Positions 1-6,465 of a stretch of DNA of 6,896 bases are shown piece by piece. Position 1 is the first letter of the stretch. Every line of letters begins with the position of its first letter. Source of the stretch: Draconibacterium orientale (GTDB taxonomy: Bacteria > Bacteroidota > Bacteroidia > Bacteroidales > JAADGE01); assembly GCA_020718265.1 (NCBI GenBank), contig DYSM01000157.1:1-6896 (forward strand). Reading direction: 5' to 3'. A program made the translations under genes and the position numbers. Below the pieces are notes generated by a model that saw only the letters and a list, made by a program, of their open reading frames with translations, did no database searches and was not told the DNA's origin.

Positions 1-11
1 ACAAAAAAAGT

Positions 12-19
12 TATATTTG
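12..19 (+). promoter_or_regulatory. Bacteroidetes-type -7 promoter box upstream of the TPR gene
   Basis: TATATTTG fits the Bacteroidetes sigma-70 -7 consensus TAnnTTTG exactly. The partner -33 box would lie at or before the window's left edge, so it cannot be checked. Transcription would be expected to begin roughly 5-10 bases downstream, giving a leader of about 45-50 nt before the ATG at 74. The same ten bases, TTATATTTGC, recur in front of the export genes except that the preceding base pattern is T-rich there, which supports this being a real promoter element. Confidence 0.5.
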
Positions 20-73
20 CGTTTATGAGAAAAGAATTTTCATTCAAGATTTTTATTTAGCAAAGATATAATA

Positions 74-1885
74 ATGCGACGATTCATACTAATTTTTATT
101 ATTTCTATTTTTATTTTGCAATTAGCAGAAGGACAGGATGTTGCGAACAAAGTACGTTTGGCAAACGATTACTACCAAAGCAAAGAATTTGAAAAAGCAG
201 AGCCTTTATATTTTGAAATATACGAAGCAACGACTGCCAAAATCTATTTTTCATACTATGTGAACTGCCTGATTGAGCAATCTAAATTTGAAGATGCCGA
301 AAAAGAAATCAAGAAACAAAGTCGGAAAAATAAAGACGATTTGTCTTTCGCGGCTGACATGGGATATTTGTATAAAAAACAGAATTTACCCGAAAAAGCA
401 AAAAAAGAATTCGACAATGCTATTGATGAACTAAAAACACAAACGCAAGTACACAATTTAGCTAACGCCTTCAATAACAGACAGGAATATGATTATGCCG
501 AAGCGTGTTACAAAGCCGGAATAAAGATTTCGGGAAAAACAATGCACAACGAACTTGCCAATGTGTATGCGATGCAGCGCAAATATCCGGAAATGATTTC
601 GGAATATTTAGATTTGATAGAAGAAGATTCTAAAAATTTGGAAAATGTTCAAAATCGAATGCAATATTACATTACGAACGAACAAGAAACAGAGTTTACA
701 ACAATTTTACGAACGAGTTTACTGAAACGCGTACAGAAAGATAATCAGCCGATTGCGTTCAACCAGATGTTAGTTTGGCTTTACATGCAGGAAAAAGATT
801 TTCGAGGCGCATTCATTCAGGCAAAAGCGATTGACAAACGCGTAAACGGTGCCGGACAAAACATCATTGAACTTGCCGAAAATGCCGTAGCGAATAAAGA
901 TTACGACACAGCTCTCGAAGCATACAAATACGTGATTGACAAAGGTCGCACAGCTGCGTATTACATTACCGCTTCTGTAGGGCGTTTGCGCGTGTATTAT
1001 GAAAAAGTAACATCAAACCAGACAGTTACAAAAGAAGAAGCCGAACAATTGGAAACCGAATATTTGGCAACAATAAACAGTATCGGAATCGGAAAAAACA
1101 CAGCTCAAAGTGTGATAGATTTGGCGCATTTGCAGGCTTTTTATTTGAATAAACCCGATGAGGCAATAAAATTTTTGGAACAAGTTATTACACTTAAAGG
1201 TTTGGCTTACAATATCATAGCTTCGTGTAAAATTGAACTTGGCGATGTAAATTTGGCAAAAGGCGATATTTGGGAAGCCGCTCTGATTTACGGTCAGGCA
1301 GAGAAAGAAAACAAAGAAAACGAGCAAGGCGATGCCGCAAAATTGCGTAAAGCAAAATTAGCCTATTATGCCAACGATTTTATGTGGGCAAAAGCACAAT
1401 TGGATGCGCTGAAAGCCAGCACATCCAAAGAAGTTGCCAACGATGCACTGTTCTATGCAATGCTGATTAAAGATAACACCGAAGACGATTCGCTGATGCT
1501 TGCCATGAAATTATTTGCCCGCGCGGATTTGTTGATTTTCAGGAACAAAAACAACGATGCACTTTTAACTCTCGATACACTGCTGACTCAACATGCCGGG
1601 CATACGCTCACTGATGAAGCCTATTTGCGAAAATCGGAAATATACCAAAAAATGGGCGATTTTGAACAAACCAAAGTCTATCTGCAAAAAATAATTACCG
1701 AATGGAGCTGGGATATTTTGGCAGATATAGCAGTATTTCGTTTAGCCGAACTTTACGACAAACACCTTGATAATAAGGAAGAAGCGGCAGAGAATTACAA
1801 AAAAGTTATGCTAAATTATCCGAACAGCATCTATGTTACCGAAGCTCGAAAACGGTTCAGGCAAATACGGGACGGAATAAATTAA
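74..1885 (+). CDS. Secreted/periplasmic tetratricopeptide (TPR) repeat protein
   Basis: This 603-residue protein starts with a signal peptide: two arginines, a strongly hydrophobic stretch at residues 4-17, and an AEG|Q site suggesting signal peptidase I cleavage after residue 20. The mature part is almost wholly helical, with TPR-like helix pairs carrying the A/Y/F spacing of the family, for example around residues 25-50, 91-118, 126-150, 265-290, 350-372, 390-409, 425-445 and 515-540, and a last one near 550-581 ending in the usual 'A..Y..v...YP.S' pattern. TPR arrays are protein-docking scaffolds; no catalytic motif is visible. The ATG at 74 is chosen because it gives a complete signal peptide and lies about 50 bases after a -7 box; the upstream leader is A-rich without a Shine-Dalgarno. 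It precedes the OPX gene by 51 bases but that gene has its own -7 box, so co-function with polysaccharide export (in the manner of periplasmic TPR helpers of exopolysaccharide systems) is only an inference from position. It may instead be a general Bacteroidetes envelope TPR protein. Confidence 0.9.
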   Translation: MRRFILIFIISIFILQLAEGQDVANKVRLANDYYQSKEFEKAEPLYFEIYEATTAKIYFSYYVNCLIEQSKFEDAEKEIKKQSRKNKDDLSFAADMGYLYKKQNLPEKAKKEFDNAIDELKTQTQVHNLANAFNNRQEYDYAEACYKAGIKISGKTMHNELANVYAMQRKYPEMISEYLDLIEEDSKNLENVQNRMQYYITNEQETEFTTILRTSLLKRVQKDNQPIAFNQMLVWLYMQEKDFRGAFIQAKAIDKRVNGAGQNIIELAENAVANKDYDTALEAYKYVIDKGRTAAYYITASVGRLRVYYEKVTSNQTVTKEEAEQLETEYLATINSIGIGKNTAQSVIDLAHLQAFYLNKPDEAIKFLEQVITLKGLAYNIIASCKIELGDVNLAKGDIWEAALIYGQAEKENKENEQGDAAKLRKAKLAYYANDFMWAKAQLDALKASTSKEVANDALFYAMLIKDNTEDDSLMLAMKLFARADLLIFRNKNNDALLTLDTLLTQHAGHTLTDEAYLRKSEIYQKMGDFEQTKVYLQKIITEWSWDILADIAVFRLAELYDKHLDNKEEAAENYKKVMLNYPNSIYVTEARKRFRQIRDGIN

Positions 1886-1916
1886 AAACTCTTTAGATAA
1901 TATTAAGCTCTTTTTT

Positions 1917-1924
1917 TATATTTG
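1917..1924 (+). promoter_or_regulatory. Bacteroidetes-type -7 promoter box for the wza-wzc pair
   Basis: TATATTTG again fits TAnnTTTG exactly and lies in the 51-base gap between the TPR and OPX genes, directly after a seven-T run. The -33 position holds only a weak match (TTAG near 1893-1896). Expected transcription start is close to 1929-1934, so the mRNA would carry just a few bases before the ATG at 1937 or 1943. It also argues against the TTG at 1922 being the start codon, since that TTG lies inside the box. Confidence 0.55.
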
Positions 1925-1936
1925 CAGTTTGAACAA

Positions 1937-2725
1937 ATGAGAATGAAGCGAATTATCATCCTTTTCGGTGTCCTAAGTATTTTAATGTTGGCAGTGTCAT
2001 GCAACAGCAGAACTCGATATCTTTACAAAAAAGAAAAACGAAATACGCCCGACACAACATACACGTTTCATACAGCACCGCTGGAATACAAAATACAACC
2101 TTACGATGTGTTGTATATATTCATTCGAACAGATAAAAAAGAAATTAATCCATATTTCCAACTTGACGAAGAACGCGCGCAAATGGGCGATAATCGGTTC
2201 TATTTGTCCGGATACACCGTAAACGATTCCGGATACATCAAAGTTCCGGTCATCGGAAGTTTTCATATTCAGGGAAAAACCATACAAGAAGCACGAGAAG
2301 ATATAACTATCAGAGCACGAGAATATATTGAAGACCCAATTGTGAACGTCAAATTTGTGGACTTTAAAATAACAGTTCTCGGCGCAGTTCCGAAACAAGG
2401 CGTAATGTATATTTATCAAGAAAAAGTTGATATACTGGAACTTATATCAAGAGCAGGCGGAGTAAATTCAAACGGAAATTTGCGCAATGTTATGATTTTG
2501 AGAGAAAATGAGAAAGGAAAACTTATGTATAGAGTTAATTTGAACGACAGAGATTTGCTGACTTCCGAACAGTTTTACCTTTTCCCGAATGACATGGTCA
2601 TCGTGGAAGAACGCCCTTTCCGAAAATTTTCAGACGAAGGCTTGCGTGATTTTATTTCAATTCTGTCGGTGGTTTCTTCAACAATTACGACAACTGTTCT
2701 AATTTTAAGCCTAAAAAAAAAATAA
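1937..2725 (+). CDS. Outer-membrane polysaccharide export lipoprotein (Wza/OPX family)
   Basis: This 262-residue OPX protein would form the periplasmic/outer-membrane part of the conduit that exports capsule or exopolysaccharide, working with the Wzc protein encoded next. Residues 4-21 are a lipoprotein signal (basic start, hydrophobic core) ending in a lipobox-like A-V-S-C with the lipidated cysteine at residue 22. A polysaccharide-export (Poly_export) domain spans about 50-142, starting with the typical 'Y.IqPyDvLyI' segment. An SLBB domain follows at about 144-195, with the 'v.VlGaV..qG.y......tilelIs.AGG' pattern. Residues about 236-258 are hydrophobic, a C-terminal membrane segment typical of short Bacteroidetes OPX proteins, followed by KKK. 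The E. coli Wza is longer (about 380 residues), so this is the short form. ATG 1937 is preferred over TTG 1922, which sits in the promoter box; ATG 1943 is equally possible. The stop is one base before the wzc start, so the two genes are translationally linked. Confidence 0.9.
   Translation: MRMKRIIILFGVLSILMLAVSCNSRTRYLYKKEKRNTPDTTYTFHTAPLEYKIQPYDVLYIFIRTDKKEINPYFQLDEERAQMGDNRFYLSGYTVNDSGYIKVPVIGSFHIQGKTIQEAREDITIRAREYIEDPIVNVKFVDFKITVLGAVPKQGVMYIYQEKVDILELISRAGGVNSNGNLRNVMILRENEKGKLMYRVNLNDRDLLTSEQFYLFPNDMVIVEERPFRKFSDEGLRDFISILSVVSSTITTTVLILSLKKK
2713..2722 (+). repeat. A10 homopolymer at the end of the OPX gene
   Basis: Ten consecutive adenines encode the end of the Leu codon and the last three lysines of the OPX protein, immediately before its TAA stop and the wzc ATG at 2727. 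A run of this length can promote polymerase or ribosome slippage. In the wzc reading frame there is no stop between the run and the wzc ATG (the codons are AAT AAT ATG). The A-rich stretch may also serve as the A-rich translation-start signal common in Bacteroidetes. Confidence 0.8.
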
Positions 2726-2726
2726 T

Positions 2727-5147
2727 ATGTCCGAAAATATCTACGAAAATATTGATAATCAAAAACAAAGTGGAGGCATAGACATAATGAAGTACCTTCT
2801 CAAGGCACTTCGGCTGTGGTATCTGTTTGCAATTTCTTTGCTCATTGCATATTTTATTGCATATTGGAACAATAAATTTGCCATTCCGGTTTACGGTTTA
2901 CACACGACTGTTTTGGTAAAAAAAGGCGCAGGTGAAGAGGCTTATGCGGGCGGTCTTCAAATTTTTACACGCAGTAAGAATTTGGTAACAGAAATTGGCG
3001 TTTTAAAATCGTTCACATTAACCAGAGCAGCACTTGAAGAATTAAATTTTGAAACATCATATTACCGAGACGAACAATACCGCAGTAATTACGAAGTTTA
3101 TAAAAACTGTCCATTCATAATTGAGTTTGACTCCACGTTTGCACAATATTATTACACGCCGGTTTATGTAATTTTTAAAGACTCCGTAAATTTGGAGATA
3201 AAAATTGAAGGTTTAGATTTTGAGACAACACACGAAATTAATAAACCTTTTCAGTATCAAAACTTTAAATTTACAATCCACCGTTCAGACACGACAACAT
3301 TCAACAACAATTTTATTGGGAAGAAATACTATTTTGTCAGAAATGACTACAACAGCCTTGCTAATGAATACAAAGGAAGGATTGAAATTGAAATTAGTCC
3401 GGAAGAAAGCAATATATTATGGTTGTGGCTCACAGGAACAACTCCGCAGAAAGATGCCGATTATTTGAATAAAATTGTTGAAATATTTATAAGACAAGGT
3501 CTGGACGAAAAAAATAAAAAAATAACCGATATTCTCGACTTTATTGACCAACAACTTCTTGGCGTGTCCGATTCTTTACAAGAAAGCGAGGGCAGTATGC
3601 AATATTTCAAAGAAGAAAATCAAATGCTTGATTTAAGTACGGAAAGCCAACTATTGTTACATAGATTAAACGATACACAAACAAAAATCATCAGTCAGCG
3701 TTATAAATTAGGATATTATGAGAGCCTAATCAAAGAAATCAAAAGTAATAAAGAAGCCGCAACGCTTACAGCTCCAAGTGTTATGGGCGTTGATGACCCA
3801 ATCTTAATTTCATACCTAAGAGATTTAGGTGAAATCATAACAAACCAAAAAGTTTTAGAATTTACCGTAAAAGGAGACATGCCCGCTGTGAGAGAAATAA
3901 ATCTGAAACTGAAAAACACTCAAACACAAATAATTAGCCATGCAGAAAGCAGCACCAAAGTTACCAAAGAAATTTTAGATCAATTAAAAAACGAACTCAA
4001 AGAAACCGAACGAGATATAGCAAAACTACCTGCTTCCGAGCGAAAAATTATAGGAATCACACGCAAATTCAACATCAACGATGATATTTACACCATGTTA
4101 TTTACACGCAGAATAGAAGCGTCTATCACACAAAAATCGAACAAACCTGATGCGGAAGCACTCGACCCGGCACAAGCATTCAATGCCATAAAGCAAAGTC
4201 CCGACACCGGCGGAAACACCCGCAAAGCCTTGATGTTCGGCTTTATCATACCGATACTTTTTATCGTAATCAAAGAATTTCTGAATCACAAAATTGAAAG
4301 TAAAGCAGATATTGAAAAAAACAGCAAAATCCCAATCATCGGCAGCATAGGGAACAACACAAAAACCTCAAATTTGCCGATTCTCGACCATCCTAAATCG
4401 CCGATTTCGGAATCCTTCAGAGCTATTCGCACAAACCTGCAATATATTTTGCGAGATTCTGACCAGAAAATTATCGTATTCACATCAACCATTAGCGGCG
4501 AAGGAAAATCGTTTATTTCCGCAAATTTTGCTGCGGTTTTGGCTCTTTCTCAAAAAAGAACACTGCTTGTCGGCTTGGATTTACGAAAACCAAAATTGCA
4601 GAACGAATTTGATTATCCCAAAAACATCGGGATGAGTTCTTACCTCATTAATTATAACAATTTTGACGACATCGTCAGACCAACAAAATACGATAATTTA
4701 TTTGTTGCCCTTTCCGGACCTGTGCCGCCAAACCCTGCTGAATTGATAGAGTCTGCAAAAATGGATGAATTTATTGCAGAAGCGAAAGAAAAATTCGACT
4801 ATATTATTTTCGACACTCCTCCCATTGGGATTGTAACCGACGCACTTTTGCTTGCCGAACAAGCAGACAGCTACATGTATGTGATTAGACAAGACTATTC
4901 GCTCAAAAACGTTCTGAAACTGTTGGACGAAGTAGCCAAGACAAGTGCTGTCAAAAATCTCAACATTATTTTAAATGATGCCAAGATAGAAAAAGGATAT
5001 GGCGGCTACGGCTACGGCTACGGCTACGGTTACGGCTACGGCTACGGCTACGGTTACGGACAAGGGTATTACGATGAAGATCATACACATAAACGCGAAA
5101 ATTCATTTGTCAAACGCGTAAAAAAACTGTTCAAAAACAGAAAATAA
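2727..5147 (+). CDS. Polysaccharide chain-length regulator fused to BY-kinase (tyrosine autokinase, Wzc family)
   Basis: This 806-residue protein combines a Wzz-type co-polymerase with a cytoplasmic bacterial tyrosine kinase; in known systems, cycling of phosphorylation on its tail controls assembly with the OPX partner and export of long polysaccharide. A Wzz domain begins at about 18, with TM1 at about 30-47, a large periplasmic part with probable coiled coil at about 255-440, a GNVR-type segment at about 436-468 (SERK...IYTMLFTRRIEA), and TM2 at about 501-518. The kinase domain contains the ExxRxxR oligomerisation motif (E562, R565, R568), Walker A GEGKS at 591-595 with K594, Walker A' LDLRKP at 617-622, and Walker B IIFDTPP at 693-699 with D696. 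Oddity: the usual first Asp of Walker A' (DxDxR) is Gly616. The tail has 12 tyrosines between 758 and 782, mostly alternating with glycine, followed by a 24-residue, largely basic end. ATG 2727 is one base after the OPX stop; the next in-frame ATG (residue 21) would leave the membrane segments intact but is less well placed. No phosphatase partner is in the window. Confidence 0.95.
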   Translation: MSENIYENIDNQKQSGGIDIMKYLLKALRLWYLFAISLLIAYFIAYWNNKFAIPVYGLHTTVLVKKGAGEEAYAGGLQIFTRSKNLVTEIGVLKSFTLTRAALEELNFETSYYRDEQYRSNYEVYKNCPFIIEFDSTFAQYYYTPVYVIFKDSVNLEIKIEGLDFETTHEINKPFQYQNFKFTIHRSDTTTFNNNFIGKKYYFVRNDYNSLANEYKGRIEIEISPEESNILWLWLTGTTPQKDADYLNKIVEIFIRQGLDEKNKKITDILDFIDQQLLGVSDSLQESEGSMQYFKEENQMLDLSTESQLLLHRLNDTQTKIISQRYKLGYYESLIKEIKSNKEAATLTAPSVMGVDDPILISYLRDLGEIITNQKVLEFTVKGDMPAVREINLKLKNTQTQIISHAESSTKVTKEILDQLKNELKETERDIAKLPASERKIIGITRKFNINDDIYTMLFTRRIEASITQKSNKPDAEALDPAQAFNAIKQSPDTGGNTRKALMFGFIIPILFIVIKEFLNHKIESKADIEKNSKIPIIGSIGNNTKTSNLPILDHPKSPISESFRAIRTNLQYILRDSDQKIIVFTSTISGEGKSFISANFAAVLALSQKRTLLVGLDLRKPKLQNEFDYPKNIGMSSYLINYNNFDDIVRPTKYDNLFVALSGPVPPNPAELIESAKMDEFIAEAKEKFDYIIFDTPPIGIVTDALLLAEQADSYMYVIRQDYSLKNVLKLLDEVAKTSAVKNLNIILNDAKIEKGYGGYGYGYGYGYGYGYGYGYGQGYYDEDHTHKRENSFVKRVKKLFKNRK
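5004..5057 (+). repeat. Nine tandem GGYTAC hexamers encoding the (Gly-Tyr)n tail of Wzc
   Basis: Nine in-frame hexamers follow one another without interruption: four GGCTAC, one GGTTAC, three GGCTAC, one GGTTAC. Each encodes Gly-Tyr, giving Tyr761 to Tyr777 at every second residue. The block is much richer in G+C than its surroundings and uses TAC and GGC almost uniformly, whereas Tyr758 and Tyr781 just outside use TAT. The near-identity, with a higher-order pattern of GGC runs closed by one GGT, suggests recent expansion by slippage. Gain or loss of units keeps the frame and changes tyrosine number one at a time. Confidence 0.95.
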
Positions 5148-5173
5148 ACACGACTGAGAGGTAAATTTTTTCA

Positions 5174-5181
5174 TACTTTTA
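5174..5181 (+). promoter_or_regulatory. Possible -7 promoter box for the PLP enzyme gene
   Basis: TACTTTTA differs from TAnnTTTG only at the last base and lies 22 bases before the ATG at 5204, in the 56-base gap after wzc. No convincing -33 TTTG is found at the right distance upstream, and the box is a weaker match than the other two in this window. The gap has no clear plus-strand terminator, so read-through from wzc is also possible. Confidence 0.25.
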
Positions 5182-5203
5182 GGAAATTTATAAAATCTGC
5201 AAC

Positions 5204-6412
5204 ATGAAGAAATTTGACCCGGCAACGGCAATCGCCTCACTCAAACATTTTGGCGAATTTGGAGACGTAAATCCCTCAATAACAGACTCTTCCACGTTCA
5301 CCTTTTTGGGTGCAAACACAATGGAAGGCACATTTCACGGCGAAACACAAGGCTGTTTCCTTTACTCACGACACTGGAATCCTACGAACAGAATGCTTTC
5401 CGAAGCTCTGGCTGCGATGGAAGGCACTGAGGCTGCGTGGGTTACAGGGTCCGGAATGGGCGCAATCACAACTGCACTACTTCAACTCGTAAATGCAGGA
5501 GACCACATCGTATCCAGCATTACAACCTACGGCGGCACGTATGCGTTTTTGAAAAATTGGTTGCCAAAAATAAACGTCGAAGTAACATTCGTCAATCCGA
5601 CAAAACTTGAAGACATTGAAAAAGCCATTCGACCAAACACTAAAATAATTTACACAGAATCAATTTCAAACCCACTTCTCCAAATTTCTGACATACCCGA
5701 AATGGCAAAAATTGCCAAAGCTCACAACGTTAAACTCATGGTGGACAACACATTTTCACCAATGATTCTTGCGCCATATCGACTTGGTGCTGACGTAGTT
5801 GTGTATAGCATGACCAAATTCATTAACGGAAAAAATGACTGTGTAGCCGGTGCAATTTGTGCTGATGAAGCCTTCATAAATTCACTGATTGATGTAAACA
5901 GCGGAACCGCAATGTTACTTGGTCCGGTGCTCGACCCGTTGCGATCCTCAAGCATACTTAAAAACCTGCATACCTTGCACTTACGAATGCGACAACACAG
6001 CAAAAATGCCATGTATCTTGCCGAAAAATTCACAGAATTAGGCTTACGCGTCTCATATCCGGGTTTACCCTCGCACCAGGGGCACGAACTCTTAAAAACG
6101 TTGATGAATCCGCAATTCGGTTTCGGAGGAATGATTGCCATAGACGTTAAAACAGCCGAAAAAGCCAATAGACTCATGGAAATTATGCAGCAACAAGGTG
6201 TTGGTTATCTTGCTGTCAGCCTTGGATATTTCAAAACATTGTTCAGTAATTCAGGTAAAAGCACATCATCGGAAGTTCCCGAAGACATTCAAGCTGAAAT
6301 GGGCATGTCGCCGGGTTTAATCCGCTTCTCTGTAGGTCTGGACAACGATATTGAGCAAACCTACGAAATTATACTTGCTTGTATGACCGAATTAAACATG
6401 ATTAATTCTTAG
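5204..6412 (+). CDS. PLP-dependent trans-sulfuration enzyme (Cys/Met metabolism family; cystathionine gamma-synthase or methionine gamma-lyase type)
   Basis: This is a complete 402-residue fold-type I PLP enzyme, the usual length for the family, which makes or breaks C-S bonds of cystathionine, methionine, homocysteine or O-acyl-homoserine in the cytoplasm. Visible family residues are YSRxxNPT at 54-61 (Tyr54 and Arg56, contacting the PLP phosphate of the neighbouring subunit), SGMGAI at 83-88 in the phosphate-binding turn, Tyr109 stacking on the PLP ring, Asp181 in VDNTFSP pairing with the pyridine nitrogen, Lys205 in SMTKF as the Schiff-base lysine, and Arg374 in LIRFSVGL binding the substrate carboxylate. 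The position two after the stacking tyrosine is Gly111, where classical methionine gamma-lyases carry a catalytic-loop Cys; Gly there is more like cystathionine gamma-synthases. Exact substrate cannot be fixed from sequence. The gene is 56 bases after wzc and followed 14 bases later by a hairpin, so it may be monocistronic. No link to polysaccharide export is evident. The start gives the expected N-terminus. Confidence 0.92.
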   Translation: MKKFDPATAIASLKHFGEFGDVNPSITDSSTFTFLGANTMEGTFHGETQGCFLYSRHWNPTNRMLSEALAAMEGTEAAWVTGSGMGAITTALLQLVNAGDHIVSSITTYGGTYAFLKNWLPKINVEVTFVNPTKLEDIEKAIRPNTKIIYTESISNPLLQISDIPEMAKIAKAHNVKLMVDNTFSPMILAPYRLGADVVVYSMTKFINGKNDCVAGAICADEAFINSLIDVNSGTAMLLGPVLDPLRSSSILKNLHTLHLRMRQHSKNAMYLAEKFTELGLRVSYPGLPSHQGHELLKTLMNPQFGFGGMIAIDVKTAEKANRLMEIMQQQGVGYLAVSLGYFKTLFSNSGKSTSSEVPEDIQAEMGMSPGLIRFSVGLDNDIEQTYEIILACMTELNMINS

Positions 6413-6426
6413 AAGAGATTGAAATT

Positions 6427-6449
6427 GAGGCACTTACTAGTGCCTCTTT
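6427..6449 (+). terminator. Probable intrinsic terminator after the PLP enzyme gene
   Basis: Perfect 8-bp arms, GAGGCACT (6427-6434) and AGTGCCTC (6439-6446), enclose a four-base loop, TACT, and are followed directly by TTT. The hairpin begins 14 bases after the stop codon at 6410-6412. The stem is GC-richer than its surroundings. The U tract is short (three, then G), so termination may be incomplete, and the first arm can also pair with another segment further downstream. Confidence 0.6.
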
Positions 6450-6457
6450 GTAAGTGC
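6430..6457 (+). promoter_or_regulatory. Alternative hairpin that excludes the terminator-like stem
   Basis: GCACTTAC (6430-6437) is the exact reverse complement of GTAAGTGC (6450-6457), with a 12-base loop. It reuses five bases of the left arm of the 6427-6446 stem plus its loop, so the two structures cannot form together. This is the geometry of a terminator/antiterminator pair, but the alternative stem is probably weaker because of the larger loop, and part of the match follows from AGTGC being present twice. Function is inference only. Confidence 0.3.
6447..6456 (+). repeat. Direct repeat TTTGTAAGTG, left copy
   Basis: This ten-base sequence recurs exactly at 6809-6818, so the two copies bracket the desaturase-like reading frame at a 362-base spacing. 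It lies between the terminator-like stem and the ATG at 6467. Confidence 0.5.
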
Positions 6458-6465
6458 GACACAAA

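Noticed and set aside
61..68. Minus-strand -7 box (TATCTTTG) just upstream of the TPR start
   Set aside because: It fits TAnnTTTG on the minus strand, but no TTTG lies at the expected distance and any divergent gene would be outside the window.
1891..1917. Possible terminator for the TPR gene before a seven-T run
   Set aside because: Only about three bases pair before the T run, so there is no credible stem; the T run more likely belongs to the promoter region.
5120..5140. Minus-strand terminator-like structure (5-bp CTGTT/AACAG stem followed on the minus strand by seven T)
   Set aside because: It lies inside the wzc coding end, the stem is short and AT-rich, and no minus-strand gene is present for it to end. 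On the plus strand there is no U tract.
5722..6177. Minus-strand 151-codon open frame
   Set aside because: It is antisense to the catalytic core of the PLP enzyme, has no family-like motif and no promoter or start context; it reflects codon bias of the real gene.
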